From the NCBI GenBank assembly GCA_027422505.1, contig JAPQWV010000001.1, forward strand, positions 2,976,001 to 3,040,000: DNA of 64,000 nucleotides, read 5' to 3'. Source of the stretch: Craterostigma plantagineum. Taxonomy: Eukaryota; Streptophyta; Magnoliopsida; Lamiales; Linderniaceae. Shown here in pieces: positions 21,429 through 31,606 of this stretch. A program made the translations under genes and the position numbers. Below the pieces are notes generated by a model. The model saw only the letters and a program-made list of their open reading frames with translations, had not been told where the DNA came from and did not search any database. Numbering within the stretch: position 1 is the stretch's first letter; each line of letters opens with the position of its first letter.

Positions 21429-21459
21429 GCACAGGTGTAGACTGTGCACCGTGTACTAG
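21429..21459 (+). other. Helitron H3 3' terminal hairpin and CTAG end
   Basis: GCACAG (21429-21434) and CTGTGC (21442-21447) form the stem; CTAG at 21456-21459 is followed by T. The sequence is almost identical to the end of H1. Confidence 0.85.
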
Positions 21460-22046
21460 TTAGAGTTATTGATTAGGTCGGTAAATAGTTGACATATCAC
21501 ATACATTAAATGTATATGGTTGAACTTGAGGATCTATAAATGGTTTCACTTATTTCTACTATTTCTACTTATCAATTCGTAGTAAATGCAGATATTTGAT
21601 ATAGGAGTGATATAATCCAATATACCAAACTCGTTGCCATCCCTATTTACATTAAACGGAATATCAAAGAGCCACATAAACATCAAATATTTATAAAAGA
21701 CAGGCCAAATTAATAAATTAGGTCGCTAACTATGCCTCTCATGATTTTTAGGTCACTAAGTTTACTAATTGCAAACTTAGGTCATTAAGTATCCTAATCG
21801 ATTTTTTTTGGGATATTTTTTCAATTGTCTGATAAAGCTGAACGGAATTCATATGTGGCGTAACTGGGGTCCTAGATGGCAAATGTTTGAGGCCACGTCA
21901 CTAAACAAATTGTCCAACGTGTGTGTACAAATAAAAAAATTATATTTAAAGATTAAAAAAATTAGTTCCCTCCAAACCTAACGATTAATCCTAAATGACT
22001 AAATTGATTCCACAAAAAAGAACCCTAAATACAGGAACGAGAGATA

Positions 22047-24488
22047 ATGAGGTTGAGGGACCCAAAGCTAGATGATATTATGCCAGCGTATGAGAGAGAA
22101 GGCAGAGAAATAACATTGTCTTTGCACTTCAATGGTGAGTTTGTGCATCATCCGGTTGCTAAATACGTGGGTGGAAGTGTTATGAAATTTGACTACATAG
22201 ATGTAGATACAATGACAACATCGGCTTTGAACAGTTATGCAAATTATGTAGGTCTGTTGGGGAGTAAACGATTTTATAGTATGGCTAATGGGTGGTTTAA
22301 GATTATCGTCTCTGATGCAGATCTGAGAGAGTTTTGTGACGAGCACTCGCTATGTAGAGAGGTGGCTTTGTATGTCGACATGAGTGACAAGGGTAAAACT
22401 GTGTGTCAGAGGTTGGGGGGTAGTGAGAGTGATTCAGATAGTGATTACAATGGGGAAGCAGACGTGGGTGGGGATAAGGGAGATTTGAGTGATGATGTGT
22501 TGTTTTCTCAGTTTGTTGATTCGGGCATTGAATGGGTAGGTCAGAGTGATGGGAGATTAGATGAAATTGCAGTTGATAAACAGCCACTTGATGGGAATTT
22601 TAATGGTTCAGGGGAAGATAATCTGTTAGAAAGTGAGGACGATTTGGGCAGCATATTGGGGTCCGATTCTGATACTGAAATTAGGAGAAATGTTGTTTTT
22701 AATCCAACCCATTTATACAGTCCTACCTTTGCTCTGGGTATGCTGTTTAGTACCAAAAGAGAATTTAGAGAGGCAGTAAATTCACATGCTGTGATAACCA
22801 AGAGAAATTTGAAAATTGTGAGAAATGACCCTGTGAGAGTGAGGGTGAAATATGGTGAGCAAAACTGCAAATGGAAACTTAGGGCACAGAGGGATGATGA
22901 TGGTGTGACTTTTGTGGTTAGGGAGTATAAACAGGAGCACACTTGTGGGGTCGCTTTTAGTGTGAAAAATCTGAAGAGCACTTGGTTGGCGGGCAAATAT
23001 TTGCACAAGTTCAAGTCAGATCCCAAAAGAAATGTCCAAGGGTTTAGAGTTGATGCTATTCAGGATATTAGGGTTAATATTTCCAGTAATCAAGCCTATC
23101 TAGCAAAAAGAAAGGCCTTAGAACAGCTAGAAGGCACATCTGATGAGCAGTACAAACTTCTGTGGGACTATGCCGAAGAGGTAAGGAGGACTAACCCAGG
23201 GTCTACTGTCATTTTGGGAACTAAACAGAGTAATATATTTGACAGGCTGTATATTTGTCTGAATGCACTTAAAATTGGATTTAGAAATGGTTGTAGGCAA
23301 GTAATTGGAGTTGATGGTTGTCATTTGAGGGGTCCTCATAAGGGAGTGTTGTGAACAGCTGTTTCCATTGATCCAAATAATAATATATATCCTGCAGCAT
23401 ATTCCATTGTACAGAGAGAGTGTGGTGAAACTTGGGCTTGGTTTCTGACATGTCTCAAAGTAGACTTGCATATTGAGAATGATCAGGATTTTACATGGAT
23501 ATCTGATAAGCAAAAAGGGCTGATTCATGCATTTGAGGAAGTGTTTCCCAATTCAGATCATAGATTTTGTGTTAGACATCTTCATGGGAACTTTGTTAAT
23601 GCCGGATTTAGAGGACAAGCTTTCAAGGATCAGTTATGGAAGTGTGCAAGAGCATCAACAGTTAACACATTTGCCCAGTACATGAAGCAAATGGCATAAA
23701 TTAACTCTGCAGCTGTTGAATGGCTTAGTGATAAATCTCCCCAACACTGGGCCAAATCACATTTTAGTTGTCACTCTAAGTGTGACCTGTTAGTGAATAA
23801 TGTGTGTGAGACATTTAATGCTTGCATTTTAGAGGCTAGAGAGAAACCAGTGTTGAGCATGCTAGAGTGGATCATGGAGTACTTGATGAAAAGGTTACAG
23901 GTGAACAGAGATAGTGCATCTAAGAAGTGGCAAGGTCTTGTGTGCCCCAAAATAAAAGAATTGATCCAGAGGAGAGTTGAAGCCATGGGAGATTGCATTC
24001 CTATTAAAGCTGATGATAAACATTACCAAGTTTCATGCTTTGATGGCTCACAGTTTAGTGTAGACCTTGAGAGAGGTACTTGTGCATGTAGGAGATGGGA
24101 TTTAAGTGGTATTCCATGCAAACATGGAGTTAGTGCTATACTTTGTCAAGGTTTGGATGTTGAGCAGTTTGTAGAAAAGTGTTACTATGTGGATACATAC
24201 AAAAAGGTGTATGAGACATCTATTATGCCTATTAATGGCAGAGGTGAGTGGCTACCTACTGACATCCCACCACCAATACCTTCAAAACCTGTTAGAGCAA
24301 TAGGTAGACCTGCAAAGGCAAGAAGAAGAAACCCAGAAGAGATACCAATTAAGCAAAAAAGGATGAAAGGAGGAAGGAAGAGTATAACAGTTGTTGATAC
24401 AAGATTGAAAAGGATTCAGAAAAGTGTGAAGTGTAGGCATTGTGGGGTTGAAGGTCATAATATGAGGAAATGTCCCCGCCCCGAATGA
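22047..24488 (+). pseudogene. MULE (MuDR-type) transposase, two in-frame stops
   Basis: One frame runs the whole length but is broken by TGA at 23352-23354 and TAA at 23697-23699. The product would be a Mutator transposase, which cuts and inserts the element. In order it shows an N-terminal region with acidic spacers; a plant MULE DNA-binding region (FAxGMLFxxKREFREAV type, about codons 230-330); the catalytic MULE domain starting at VIGVDGCHLRGPHKGVL; a SWIM zinc finger (CACRRWDLSGIPCKHG); and a C-terminal CCHC knuckle (CRHCGVEGHNMRKC). The first stop falls right after the first catalytic aspartate region, so the open part (435 codons) lacks catalysis. The frame is otherwise continuous, which suggests recent inactivation. 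Confidence 0.92.
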
Positions 24489-24569
24489 GGGCTATTTTTT
24501 TCCCGTTGACATCCCTACTGCTTGAATAGGTTTATCTAGCATTTCCAATTGTTCTTTGATTTCTTTCAG

Positions 24570-24793
24570 ACTAGAGCGCAGTCTCAACCAACTTCAGTGG
24601 ACATGCAAGTCATCCCAAATAGGCCAAAGGTAACTGAAGTGATAACACATTCAAAGTCCATTTTTGAAACTATATAGCAACATATTGTATCATTTCAGAT
24701 TAGATCACAATCACAAGGGCCTACAATGTTCGAGCAATTGCAGCAAGGTCAAGATCACTCACGCAAATATGTGCTTCCACCAAGAACAACATG
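24570..24793 (+). pseudogene. Probable 3' exons of the MULE transposase
   Basis: After the zinc knuckle two short exon-like blocks with good splice sites are visible: 24570-24629 (TTTCAG| to AAAG|GTAAC, reading TRAQSQPTSVDMQVIPN) and 24699-24793 (TTTCAG| to a TGA, reading IRSQSQGPTMFEQLQQ). Low-complexity Gln/Ser-rich tails spread over small exons are common in plant MULE transposases. If they are used, the stop at 24486-24488 would be spliced out. Confidence 0.45.
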
Positions 24794-26160
24794 AGGCAAT
24801 ATGTATGCTGACATAAAAAAGGTCCTTTCACAGCACAAAAGAAAGGCGAAGAAATAGTCCGTTGGATATGCGGTGTTTTGTAGTCTATTAAGTGTGTATT
24901 TTATATGCATTTAGACCTGCATATGTATGTATTTAAACTAGGTGGCAGACCATATTTTCTGTATTGTATTTTGACCAAGGTGACAAACCATATTTTGCGA
25001 ATGAAATGCTTTTGTTTGGTTGGATCATGCCATTTATTAAAAACCATATTTCTGTGATGAATTGGTTTTGGTATAGTTATGTCATACCTGAACAAGATCA
25101 CATCATACAAAAGATCACATTCAAGATAAAAATCCAAACTCAAGACAAATAAAGGAGAAAATAACATACTAAAACACAAGTCCAAACTCAACAATACATT
25201 ACATAAAAATAAGTAAACTTAGTGACCTAAAAATCACGAGAGGCATAGTTAGCGACCTAATTTATTAATTTGGCCTAAAAGATAAACCCTATATCTATAT
25301 GATGTTTAAAATTAAAACATTTGGCTTCTCTTGCATGTCATGTGGGTCAGACCTAAGTTTGACTTTGATCTTTTTGGACATTATAAATACTGCCGCCACC
25401 TAATATTCCATGTTAACTCTCCGCCATTACACTAAATGAAATCGAACTCGGATATTCTATTTTATTTTATAATAATAATCTATATATTTATAAACGCTAA
25501 GGGGTGATATAAACTGTCAAATTGTAATCTAATTTGGTCTGTCAATTATACTAATCAACCAATCACATTTCAATTACTAATAACCACCCGCGAAGCCTAA
25601 GGAGTTGCTCCTTAGTTCTTATCCAAAAGTGGTTTTCATCAACTATGTATTAATATACGTATTATTTCATCTTTATTCATCTCAAACTATAACAAACAGA
25701 TTTGTGCAGAGAAATCACTCACAAAATATAAAACATATTAACCCACGTTCATGAAAAAACTGCCATTCAGTTTCATCTCTAGTTATCCACAAAATAAGCC
25801 ACGATTCAATTTTGGAAATCCCCGACGCACATCTACAATTCAGCGTCCGATTTAAATTCCACGCTTCATGAAATCAATGCACTGTTGTTCCACTTCTTAA
25901 AGTAACCGTTTAAGATTATGTACGGTGTTTAGGCTTGCTGGTGTTTTTTAAATAGCTGAGCATAATTTCCGTTTTCTAAATTTTGGTAGAGTAGAGATTG
26001 ATGGCTGGCGTGTAATAGCAATCGTATCTATTTGTAGTTTGAATTTTATCTATATTAATTATACTTTGTCCGATGAAATAATTATTTATAATCCATGGTT
26101 TCGTTTCAGGAAGTTGAAGATCTACAAGCGGCTTATGAACAGAATTAAAACAATGTTTTC

Positions 26161-27112
26161 TGTTACCCCTGGATTTCACCCCTAACGCGGCAAAATACTC
26201 AACCGGGAGTAACCAACTTAAAGCCTCCACCCCACCTACCAAGATACCCCGACAGGAAGGGCTCTCTGCCCTGGGCTGAATGGAGACTGAGCATATCGTC
26301 CTTTCGGGAGATGCAAACCAGGGTCCACTCGAGAATAGCACCTACTGACCCCGACCTGACACAAGGCGAAGCCCCATGGTCCCTACTGGGATATGCACAG
26401 GGAAGAGGGGCCGGAGGGTGGCCCGAACGGAAAGGGCTCAGAGTCCCACTAGACAACCACACGCCGAAGTCGTCCAACGCCCAAGAAGGCAGCCACATGC
26501 CGAAGTCGCCCCAGGCCCCAGAAGGCAGCCACATGCCGAATTCGCCCCAGGCCCCAGAAGGCAGCCGCACGCCGAAGTCGGCCCAAGCCCCAGAAGGCAG
26601 CCACATGCCGAAGTCGCCCGAAGCCCCAGGAGACTACTGCATGCCATAAAACGCCCGAAGCCCCAGGGGACGACCGCCTGAGAAAAAGCCCGAAGGCAGT
26701 TATCCCATTATCTCATATCGTGTTTGAAGGCCACCGGCACGTACGTGATCGCCCCAACGTTGGAAAACCGCTCAGGGTCAAATTCGGATGCGCCAAACGC
26801 AGAGGAAACTGCCAAGGGGCGCTGAACGTGGGGAGTAACCGTCAAGGGCTGAGCTTGTCCATCCAACACTATAAATACCATTAGAAATTCCCCTAACGAG
26901 GTACGTTTTTCTGATGACACATCGTCACTCTACCATTTTCACTACTCGCCCAAGCCTTTTCCGTCACTCCACATTATTTCCTTTACTATATGGCACCTAA
27001 AAAATGGAAACTACCCTCTTGACCCGGGCAAGAGGGCAGAATTCGCGGCGAAGTCAAGGCGGGAAGAAGCTCTTTGGCCACTTTGCGCGGTAGGTCATTT
27101 TTCGACAGCATC
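26161..27112 (+). repeat. Left LTR of the gag-only element
   Basis: It starts TGTTACCCC and reaches the primer site after about 950 bases. A TATA-like box (CTATAAATACC, near 26870) precedes the presumed transcript start. At about 26462-26640 a 36-bp unit built on CCCCAGAAGGCAGCCACATG is repeated about five times; open frames on both strands there are produced by the repeat and are not genes. Confidence 0.78.
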
Positions 27113-27164
27113 AATTTGGCGCCGTCTGTGGGAAACTCTAGTTTCTCTCTAGTAGAAATTTAAT

Positions 27165-28400
27165 ATGGTGATTGTCGAAAACGATCACGCACCGCCCCAT
27201 GGTAACGAGCCGCACCTGGCGGAAATCGCCGCGATGATGGCCGCGACAATGCAAGAGATGAGGAGGATCGGGACGGACGTCGGAGTACTCATGGCGGAAA
27301 GGAATCAGGAGAACCGCCAACCTAGGCCGAACGAAGATCGTGACGCCCGCCAGCCGGAGACAAACGGGGAGCATGACGCCGAGTCTGGAGCGGGAGAGCA
27401 TGAAGATGAGAATCGGACACTAGCATCGGAATTCAGGAGAGCACGCGCTAACAAGAGGCGACGTGCTGAACAGCAAGCGGCTGAACTGGAGGGCATGAAG
27501 GAGGAGATACGCAAGCTCCAGAACTTAGCAAATCCACCAGAGGCGCCACTTGTTCCTCGAGCCTCGCCTTTTTCCCCAGAAGTGGTCACAACGCCCTTAC
27601 CCGACCAGTTCCGTGCCTTCGAGGTGAGTAAGTACAACGGAGCCGGAGACCCCGAGGATCACTTAGCCAGCTTTGAAGGGAACGCGGCGTTGTACCAGTT
27701 GGGTGATGCTGTCAAGTGTAGACTCTTCGTGACTACTTTAACGAAGGGTGCTCAACAATGGTTTACCTCGCTACCTCCCGGAGGAATACGGAGCTTCCAG
27801 GATCTCTCTAACAACTTCCTCAAGTATTTCTCCAGTAGCAGAGGGCGCCCCTCTTCGGCTGTACAACTACTGAACATACGACAGGCGGAAAACGAAAGCT
27901 TGAGGGACTACCTTAGGCGATTTAATCAGGTCAAGATGGAGGTGTCTAACACCGCACCCGAGTTGCTCATCGGGGCATTTCACCACGGGTTAAGAGAAGG
28001 AGATCTGTTCATATCATTAGTGAAGAAATACCCGGCCACAGTGGAGGAGCTAGTAGTGCGGGTGGAAAAATACGTCCGCGTGGAAGAGGCTCGAGGTCAC
28101 GAGTCCGAAGAAAAGAGACGCAAAAGTCCGCCAAAGGAGCGAGGAAGGAGTCCCTCGAGAGATGAAGAGCGGAGGCCTCTACCTCGAGGATATGATTTCC
28201 CCGTACCCACCCCCGCTATGCCTCGCGCAAATCATCCCCGATGGCGGGCGAACAAGGTACGGGCACTGGAGATATGTGACGAACATGACTTCATCAGAAG
28301 GCCTCCTACGTCGATGATCATCCGAAGAAGCCTCCCTCGGATACTTACTGTGAATACCATAATGAGTACGGCCACACCACGGAAGAGTGCTTCCAACTAA
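27165..28400 (+). CDS. Gypsy-type gag of the gag-only element, frameshifted near its end
   Basis: The protein would be the structural gag of the particle. It has an acidic, charged N-terminal part, then the retrotransposon gag domain (KYNGAGDPEDHLASFEG, then GAQQWFTSLPPGGIRSFQDL and NESLRDYLRRFNQVK, about codons 150-310), and a basic Arg/Lys/Ser-rich tail. Near 28290 the frame shifts; in another frame the sequence continues with CEYHNEYGHTTEECFQL, a zinc-knuckle-like motif typical of Tat-lineage Gypsy gags, to about 28556. The ATG at 27165 lies shortly after the primer site, as expected. No pol follows. Confidence 0.82.
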   Translation: MVIVENDHAPPHGNEPHLAEIAAMMAATMQEMRRIGTDVGVLMAERNQENRQPRPNEDRDARQPETNGEHDAESGAGEHEDENRTLASEFRRARANKRRRAEQQAAELEGMKEEIRKLQNLANPPEAPLVPRASPFSPEVVTTPLPDQFRAFEVSKYNGAGDPEDHLASFEGNAALYQLGDAVKCRLFVTTLTKGAQQWFTSLPPGGIRSFQDLSNNFLKYFSSSRGRPSSAVQLLNIRQAENESLRDYLRRFNQVKMEVSNTAPELLIGAFHHGLREGDLFISLVKKYPATVEELVVRVEKYVRVEEARGHESEEKRRKSPPKERGRSPSRDEERRPLPRGYDFPVPTPAMPRANHPRWRANKVRALEICDEHDFIRRPPTSMIIRRSLPRILTVNTIMSTATPRKSASN

Positions 28401-28829
28401 ATAAAGAACTAGAAAAGTTGGTCGCCACAAACCCGGAGGCTCGAGCAAAGCTGGTGGGGGAAAATGATGGACCGCGATACCTAGGCACGGGAAGCGGGTG
28501 GAACACCCGACCAGAGCACCCACCCCTCACCCGAAGGGACGAGAACCTTTGTACGTGATCGAGGACGCCAATGGAAAGTAGCTGGATCGACCTTGGAACA
28601 TTAAGAAGAAGCTGCAAAATATTATCCCTAGAGGGGAGTACCCTCATTAAGTCTATGTTCATTTCAGCTTTTATCGAATTCTTTACTTGTTCGAACATTG
28701 TACGTACTTGGGCTATTAATGAAGTTATTTCCTTTTTTCACGAGGTCGTTCGGGCTATACGAAAATTAATCCCCGTGAACATCGCCCAAGAGATGAAAAA
28801 GAAGACCTTGGCCAAGGAAGAAGAAAATC

Positions 28830-30360
28830 CCTCTAAGAGGCTGAAATTCCCCCTCCGCGAGGCTGAAAATCCCTCCCTTGAGGCTGAAAATCCCTCTCTA
28901 AGAGGCTGAAAATCCCTCCCCGTGAGGCTGAAAATCCCTCTCTAAGAGGCTGAAAATCCCTCACCGTGAGGCTGAAAATCCCTCTTCGCGAGGCTGAAAC
29001 CCCCTCTCCAAGAGGCAGAAAAAGCCCTCTTCGTGAGGCACCAGATCTGTCCTCAGGTTCGGGAGGACGCTCCCCATCCGAGGTCAAGAGCACCCAAGAA
29101 AGAAGACGACTCATGGAGAAAAGGTGTAACCCTGAGGCGTGAAGGGCCGAGCTCGCAAGATAAAAAAGGGAAATCGTCTCCTCTGCCGAAAATTATACAC
29201 TCTTATCGGAAATATCTTCTGTCCTGGAATTATATCTCTAGTCGGGAAAAACACGCCTCTGGCCTGAAATTATATCTCTGAGCTAAAAATCACGCCTCTA
29301 GTCTGGGAATTCACATCCTTTGATTTGGGATTCGAGCAGCCGGCCGGGCATAACGTCTCCTCTGGTCTAGAAATCACCCGCAAATTACACCCTTTGGTCG
29401 AGAATATTTTCTCTTCAAAAAATTATATTATATGTGCAGGAATTCGCCTCCTCTGGTCGAGAATGTTTTCTGTTCGGGAAATTATATTTTCTGTGCGAAA
29501 AATATCGTCTCTGGTCGGGAAATCACGCTTCTGGTATGGGAGTCAATCGCCCTCTGGTCGAGAAGTCTCGTCTGCTGGTCTGGAATTCGCGCCTCTGGTC
29601 TGCAAATTATCTCCTCTTGTCTGGAATTATATTTCTGGTCTAGATATTATCTCCTCTAGTCTGGCATTATATTTCTGGTTTGGAAATTATCTCCTCTGGT
29701 CTGATATTACGTTTCTAGTATGGAAATTATCTCCTCTGGTCTGGAAATTACACTTCTGATTTGAGAAATTGCGCTTCTTGCCGGGTAATAACTCCCCTGT
29801 TCGGGACTTTACGGCCTCTGATATGGAAATCACGCATCCGGCCGAGAACGACTCTGGTGTGGAATTTACGTCTTCTGGTCTATAAATCGCCCGAGAAATA
29901 ACGCTCTGGTCCGGGAATTCACGTCCTCTGGGATTCACGCAGCTGGTCGGGCGATAGCATCTCCTTTGGTCTAGAAATTGCGCCTCGGTTTGAAATATCG
30001 CCTCTGGTCGAGAATCGCGTCTACTAGTCTGGAAGTTACGCCTCTTCACTCTTGTCTGGAAATCGCCTCTGGTTGAGAATCACGTCTGTTGGTCTGGAAA
30101 TCGCGCCTTGGGAAATCATGCCTGTGGTCGGGAAGTCACGTTTCTGGTACGGAATTTGCATCTCTGGTTTGGTTTTATATCTCTAGTCGGGTATTATCTC
30201 CTCTGGTCTGGAACTATATTTCTGGTCTGGTACTATATTATTGGTCTGGGACTTATCTCTTCTGGTCGGCATATCGCGTCCTCTGGGTTGGAAATTATGT
30301 ATGCGGTCGGGAAACTATACCCTATGTCGGGGAGTTTTGCCTATGGACGGGAGGGACGTG
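28830..30360 (+). repeat. Tandem repeat arrays in the gag-only element
   Basis: Two arrays replace the missing pol. At 28830-29040 a unit of about 21 bases (GAGGCTGAAAATCCCTC) is repeated about ten times. At about 29200-30360 a looser unit around TCTGGTCTGGAAATTA recurs several dozen times with drift. Open frames through the arrays are short and repetitive and are not taken as coding. Confidence 0.7.
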
Positions 30361-30483
30361 CTGGCTCGAGGCTGAGAAGGAAACATGCCGGAGGGAAGAA
30401 CAGAGCCGCTTGAGTATTTTGCCAAGACCACTCAACGTCCAAAATTCACTACACTCTTTTGAACTATTCATGAGGGGGGCTAT

Positions 30484-31258
30484 TGTTACCCCCGGATTTC
30501 ACCCCTAACGCTGCAAAATACTCAACCCGGCGTAACCAACTTAACGCCTCCACCACACCTACCAAGACACCCCGACAGGAAGGGCTCTCTGCCCTGGGCT
30601 GAATGGAGACTGAGCATATCGTCCTTTCGGGAGATGCAAACCAGGGTCCACTCGAGAATAGCACCTACTGACCCCGACCTGACGCAAGGCGAAGCCCCAT
30701 GGTCCCTACTGGGATATGCACAGGGAAGAGGGGCCGGAGGGTGGCCCGAACGGAAAGGGCTCAGAGTCCCACGAGACAACCACACGCCAAAGTCGCCCCA
30801 GGCCCCAGAAGGCAGCCACATGCCGAAGTCGCCCCAGGCCCCAGAAGGCAGCCACATGCCGAATTCGCCCCAGGCCCTAGAAGGCAGCCGCACGCCGAAG
30901 TCGCCCCAAGCCCCAGAAGGCAGCCACATGCCGAAGTCGCCCAAAGCCCCAGGAGACAACTGCATGCCATAAAACGCCCGAAGCCCCAGGGGACGACCGC
31001 CTGAGAAAAACGCCCGAAGGCAGTTATCCCATTATCTCATATCGTGTTTGAAGGCCACTGGCACGTACTTGATCGCCCCAACGTGGGAAACCGCTCAGGG
31101 TCAAATTCGGATGCGCCAAACGCGGAGGAAACTGCAAGGGGCGCTGAACGTGGGGAGTAACCGTCAAGGGCTGAGCTTGTCCATCCAACACTATAAATAC
31201 CATTAGAAATTCCCCTAACGAGGTCTGATCACACATCGTCACTCTACCATTTTCACTA
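30484..31258 (+). repeat. Right LTR of the gag-only element, 3'-truncated
   Basis: It matches the left LTR from TGTTACCCC to TTTTCACTA, then departs, so about 170 bases of its 3' end are missing. The five bases TTTTC precede the left LTR and also occur at 31251-31255, so a short LTR ending at CTCTACCA with duplication TTTTC is a possible alternative reading. Confidence 0.65.
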
Positions 31259-31606
31259 TAAATATAGAGTCGCGCCGTTTAATACATTGTTGTCGCAAGT
31301 TAATTTTGTCATCATTTATTTGATGTTATAGGTTAATTTTGAAGAGAAAATTGTGAATTCTTTTATGTATGAGGGTTTTATAATATTTCATATTATAGGA
31401 CGGAAGGTTCTGTCTTGGACGACTCTGGAATTATTCATGATTTCTATAAAAGAACTATTGTTTTTTGTTTTTCTAAATGGACAGATTTGGATCTGGAAAA
31501 GAAGATACCCAGGAAATAGTTGAGTTACTGGGTTTGTCATATTTGTTGATTTAACCGTAAGTTCTAAATATCGTTGCACACACGTAGAGTGTGCACTAAT
31601 AACTAG

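Larger units (their letters stand above)
18114..21459 (+). mobile_element. Non-autonomous Helitron H3 with three captured gene fragments
   Basis: Both ends are canonical: A|TCTATTCCATTATATAAAC at 18114, and a GCACAG/CTGTGC hairpin (21429-21447) followed by CTAG (21456-21459) and T. It is 3346 bases and has no Rep/helicase. It carries decayed pieces of pyruvate kinase, an FKBP-type isomerase and an O-fucosyltransferase-like gene, all on the plus strand and with introns retained. A Mutator-type MITE sits 50 bases inside the left end. Confidence 0.85.
21703..25275 (+). mobile_element. Mutator-like element (MULE) with transposase
   Basis: Terminal inverted repeats of 64 bases (21703-21766 and 25212-25275, starting GGCCAAATTAATAAATTAGG) differ at one position. 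A 9-bp duplication flanks it (TAAAAGACA at 21694-21702, TAAAAGATA at 25276-25284; one mismatch). It is 3573 bases and carries a MuDR/FAR1-class transposase gene that is no longer open. The ends look intact enough to be moved by a transposase supplied elsewhere. Confidence 0.9.
26161..31258 (+). mobile_element. Gag-only Gypsy-type LTR element (LARD-like)
   Basis: Two LTRs starting TGTTACCCC flank an interior with a primer site beginning TTGGCGCCGTC (near 27114), a gag gene, a long non-coding region of tandem repeats, and a G-rich polypurine tract (near 30470-30480). No protease, reverse transcriptase or integrase is present, so it must be moved by enzymes of a related autonomous element. The right LTR is shorter than the left. 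Both copies are identical over long stretches, so insertion is recent. Confidence 0.82.
25479..31606 (+). mobile_element. Helitron H4, filled by an LTR element
   Basis: The left end is A|TCTATATATTTATAAACG at 25479 and the right end has stem GCACAC/GTGTGC (31576-31581 and 31589-31594), then CTAG (31603-31606) and T. The stem differs from H1 and H3 by a compensating pair change. Removing the LTR element at 26161-31258 leaves only about 1 kb of AT-rich Helitron body, in which I see no clear gene fragment. Confidence 0.75.

Noticed and set aside
26199..26681. Open frames of about 100-135 codons on both strands, repeated at 30522-31004
   Set aside because: They arise from the 36-bp tandem repeat within the LTRs and occur on both strands.
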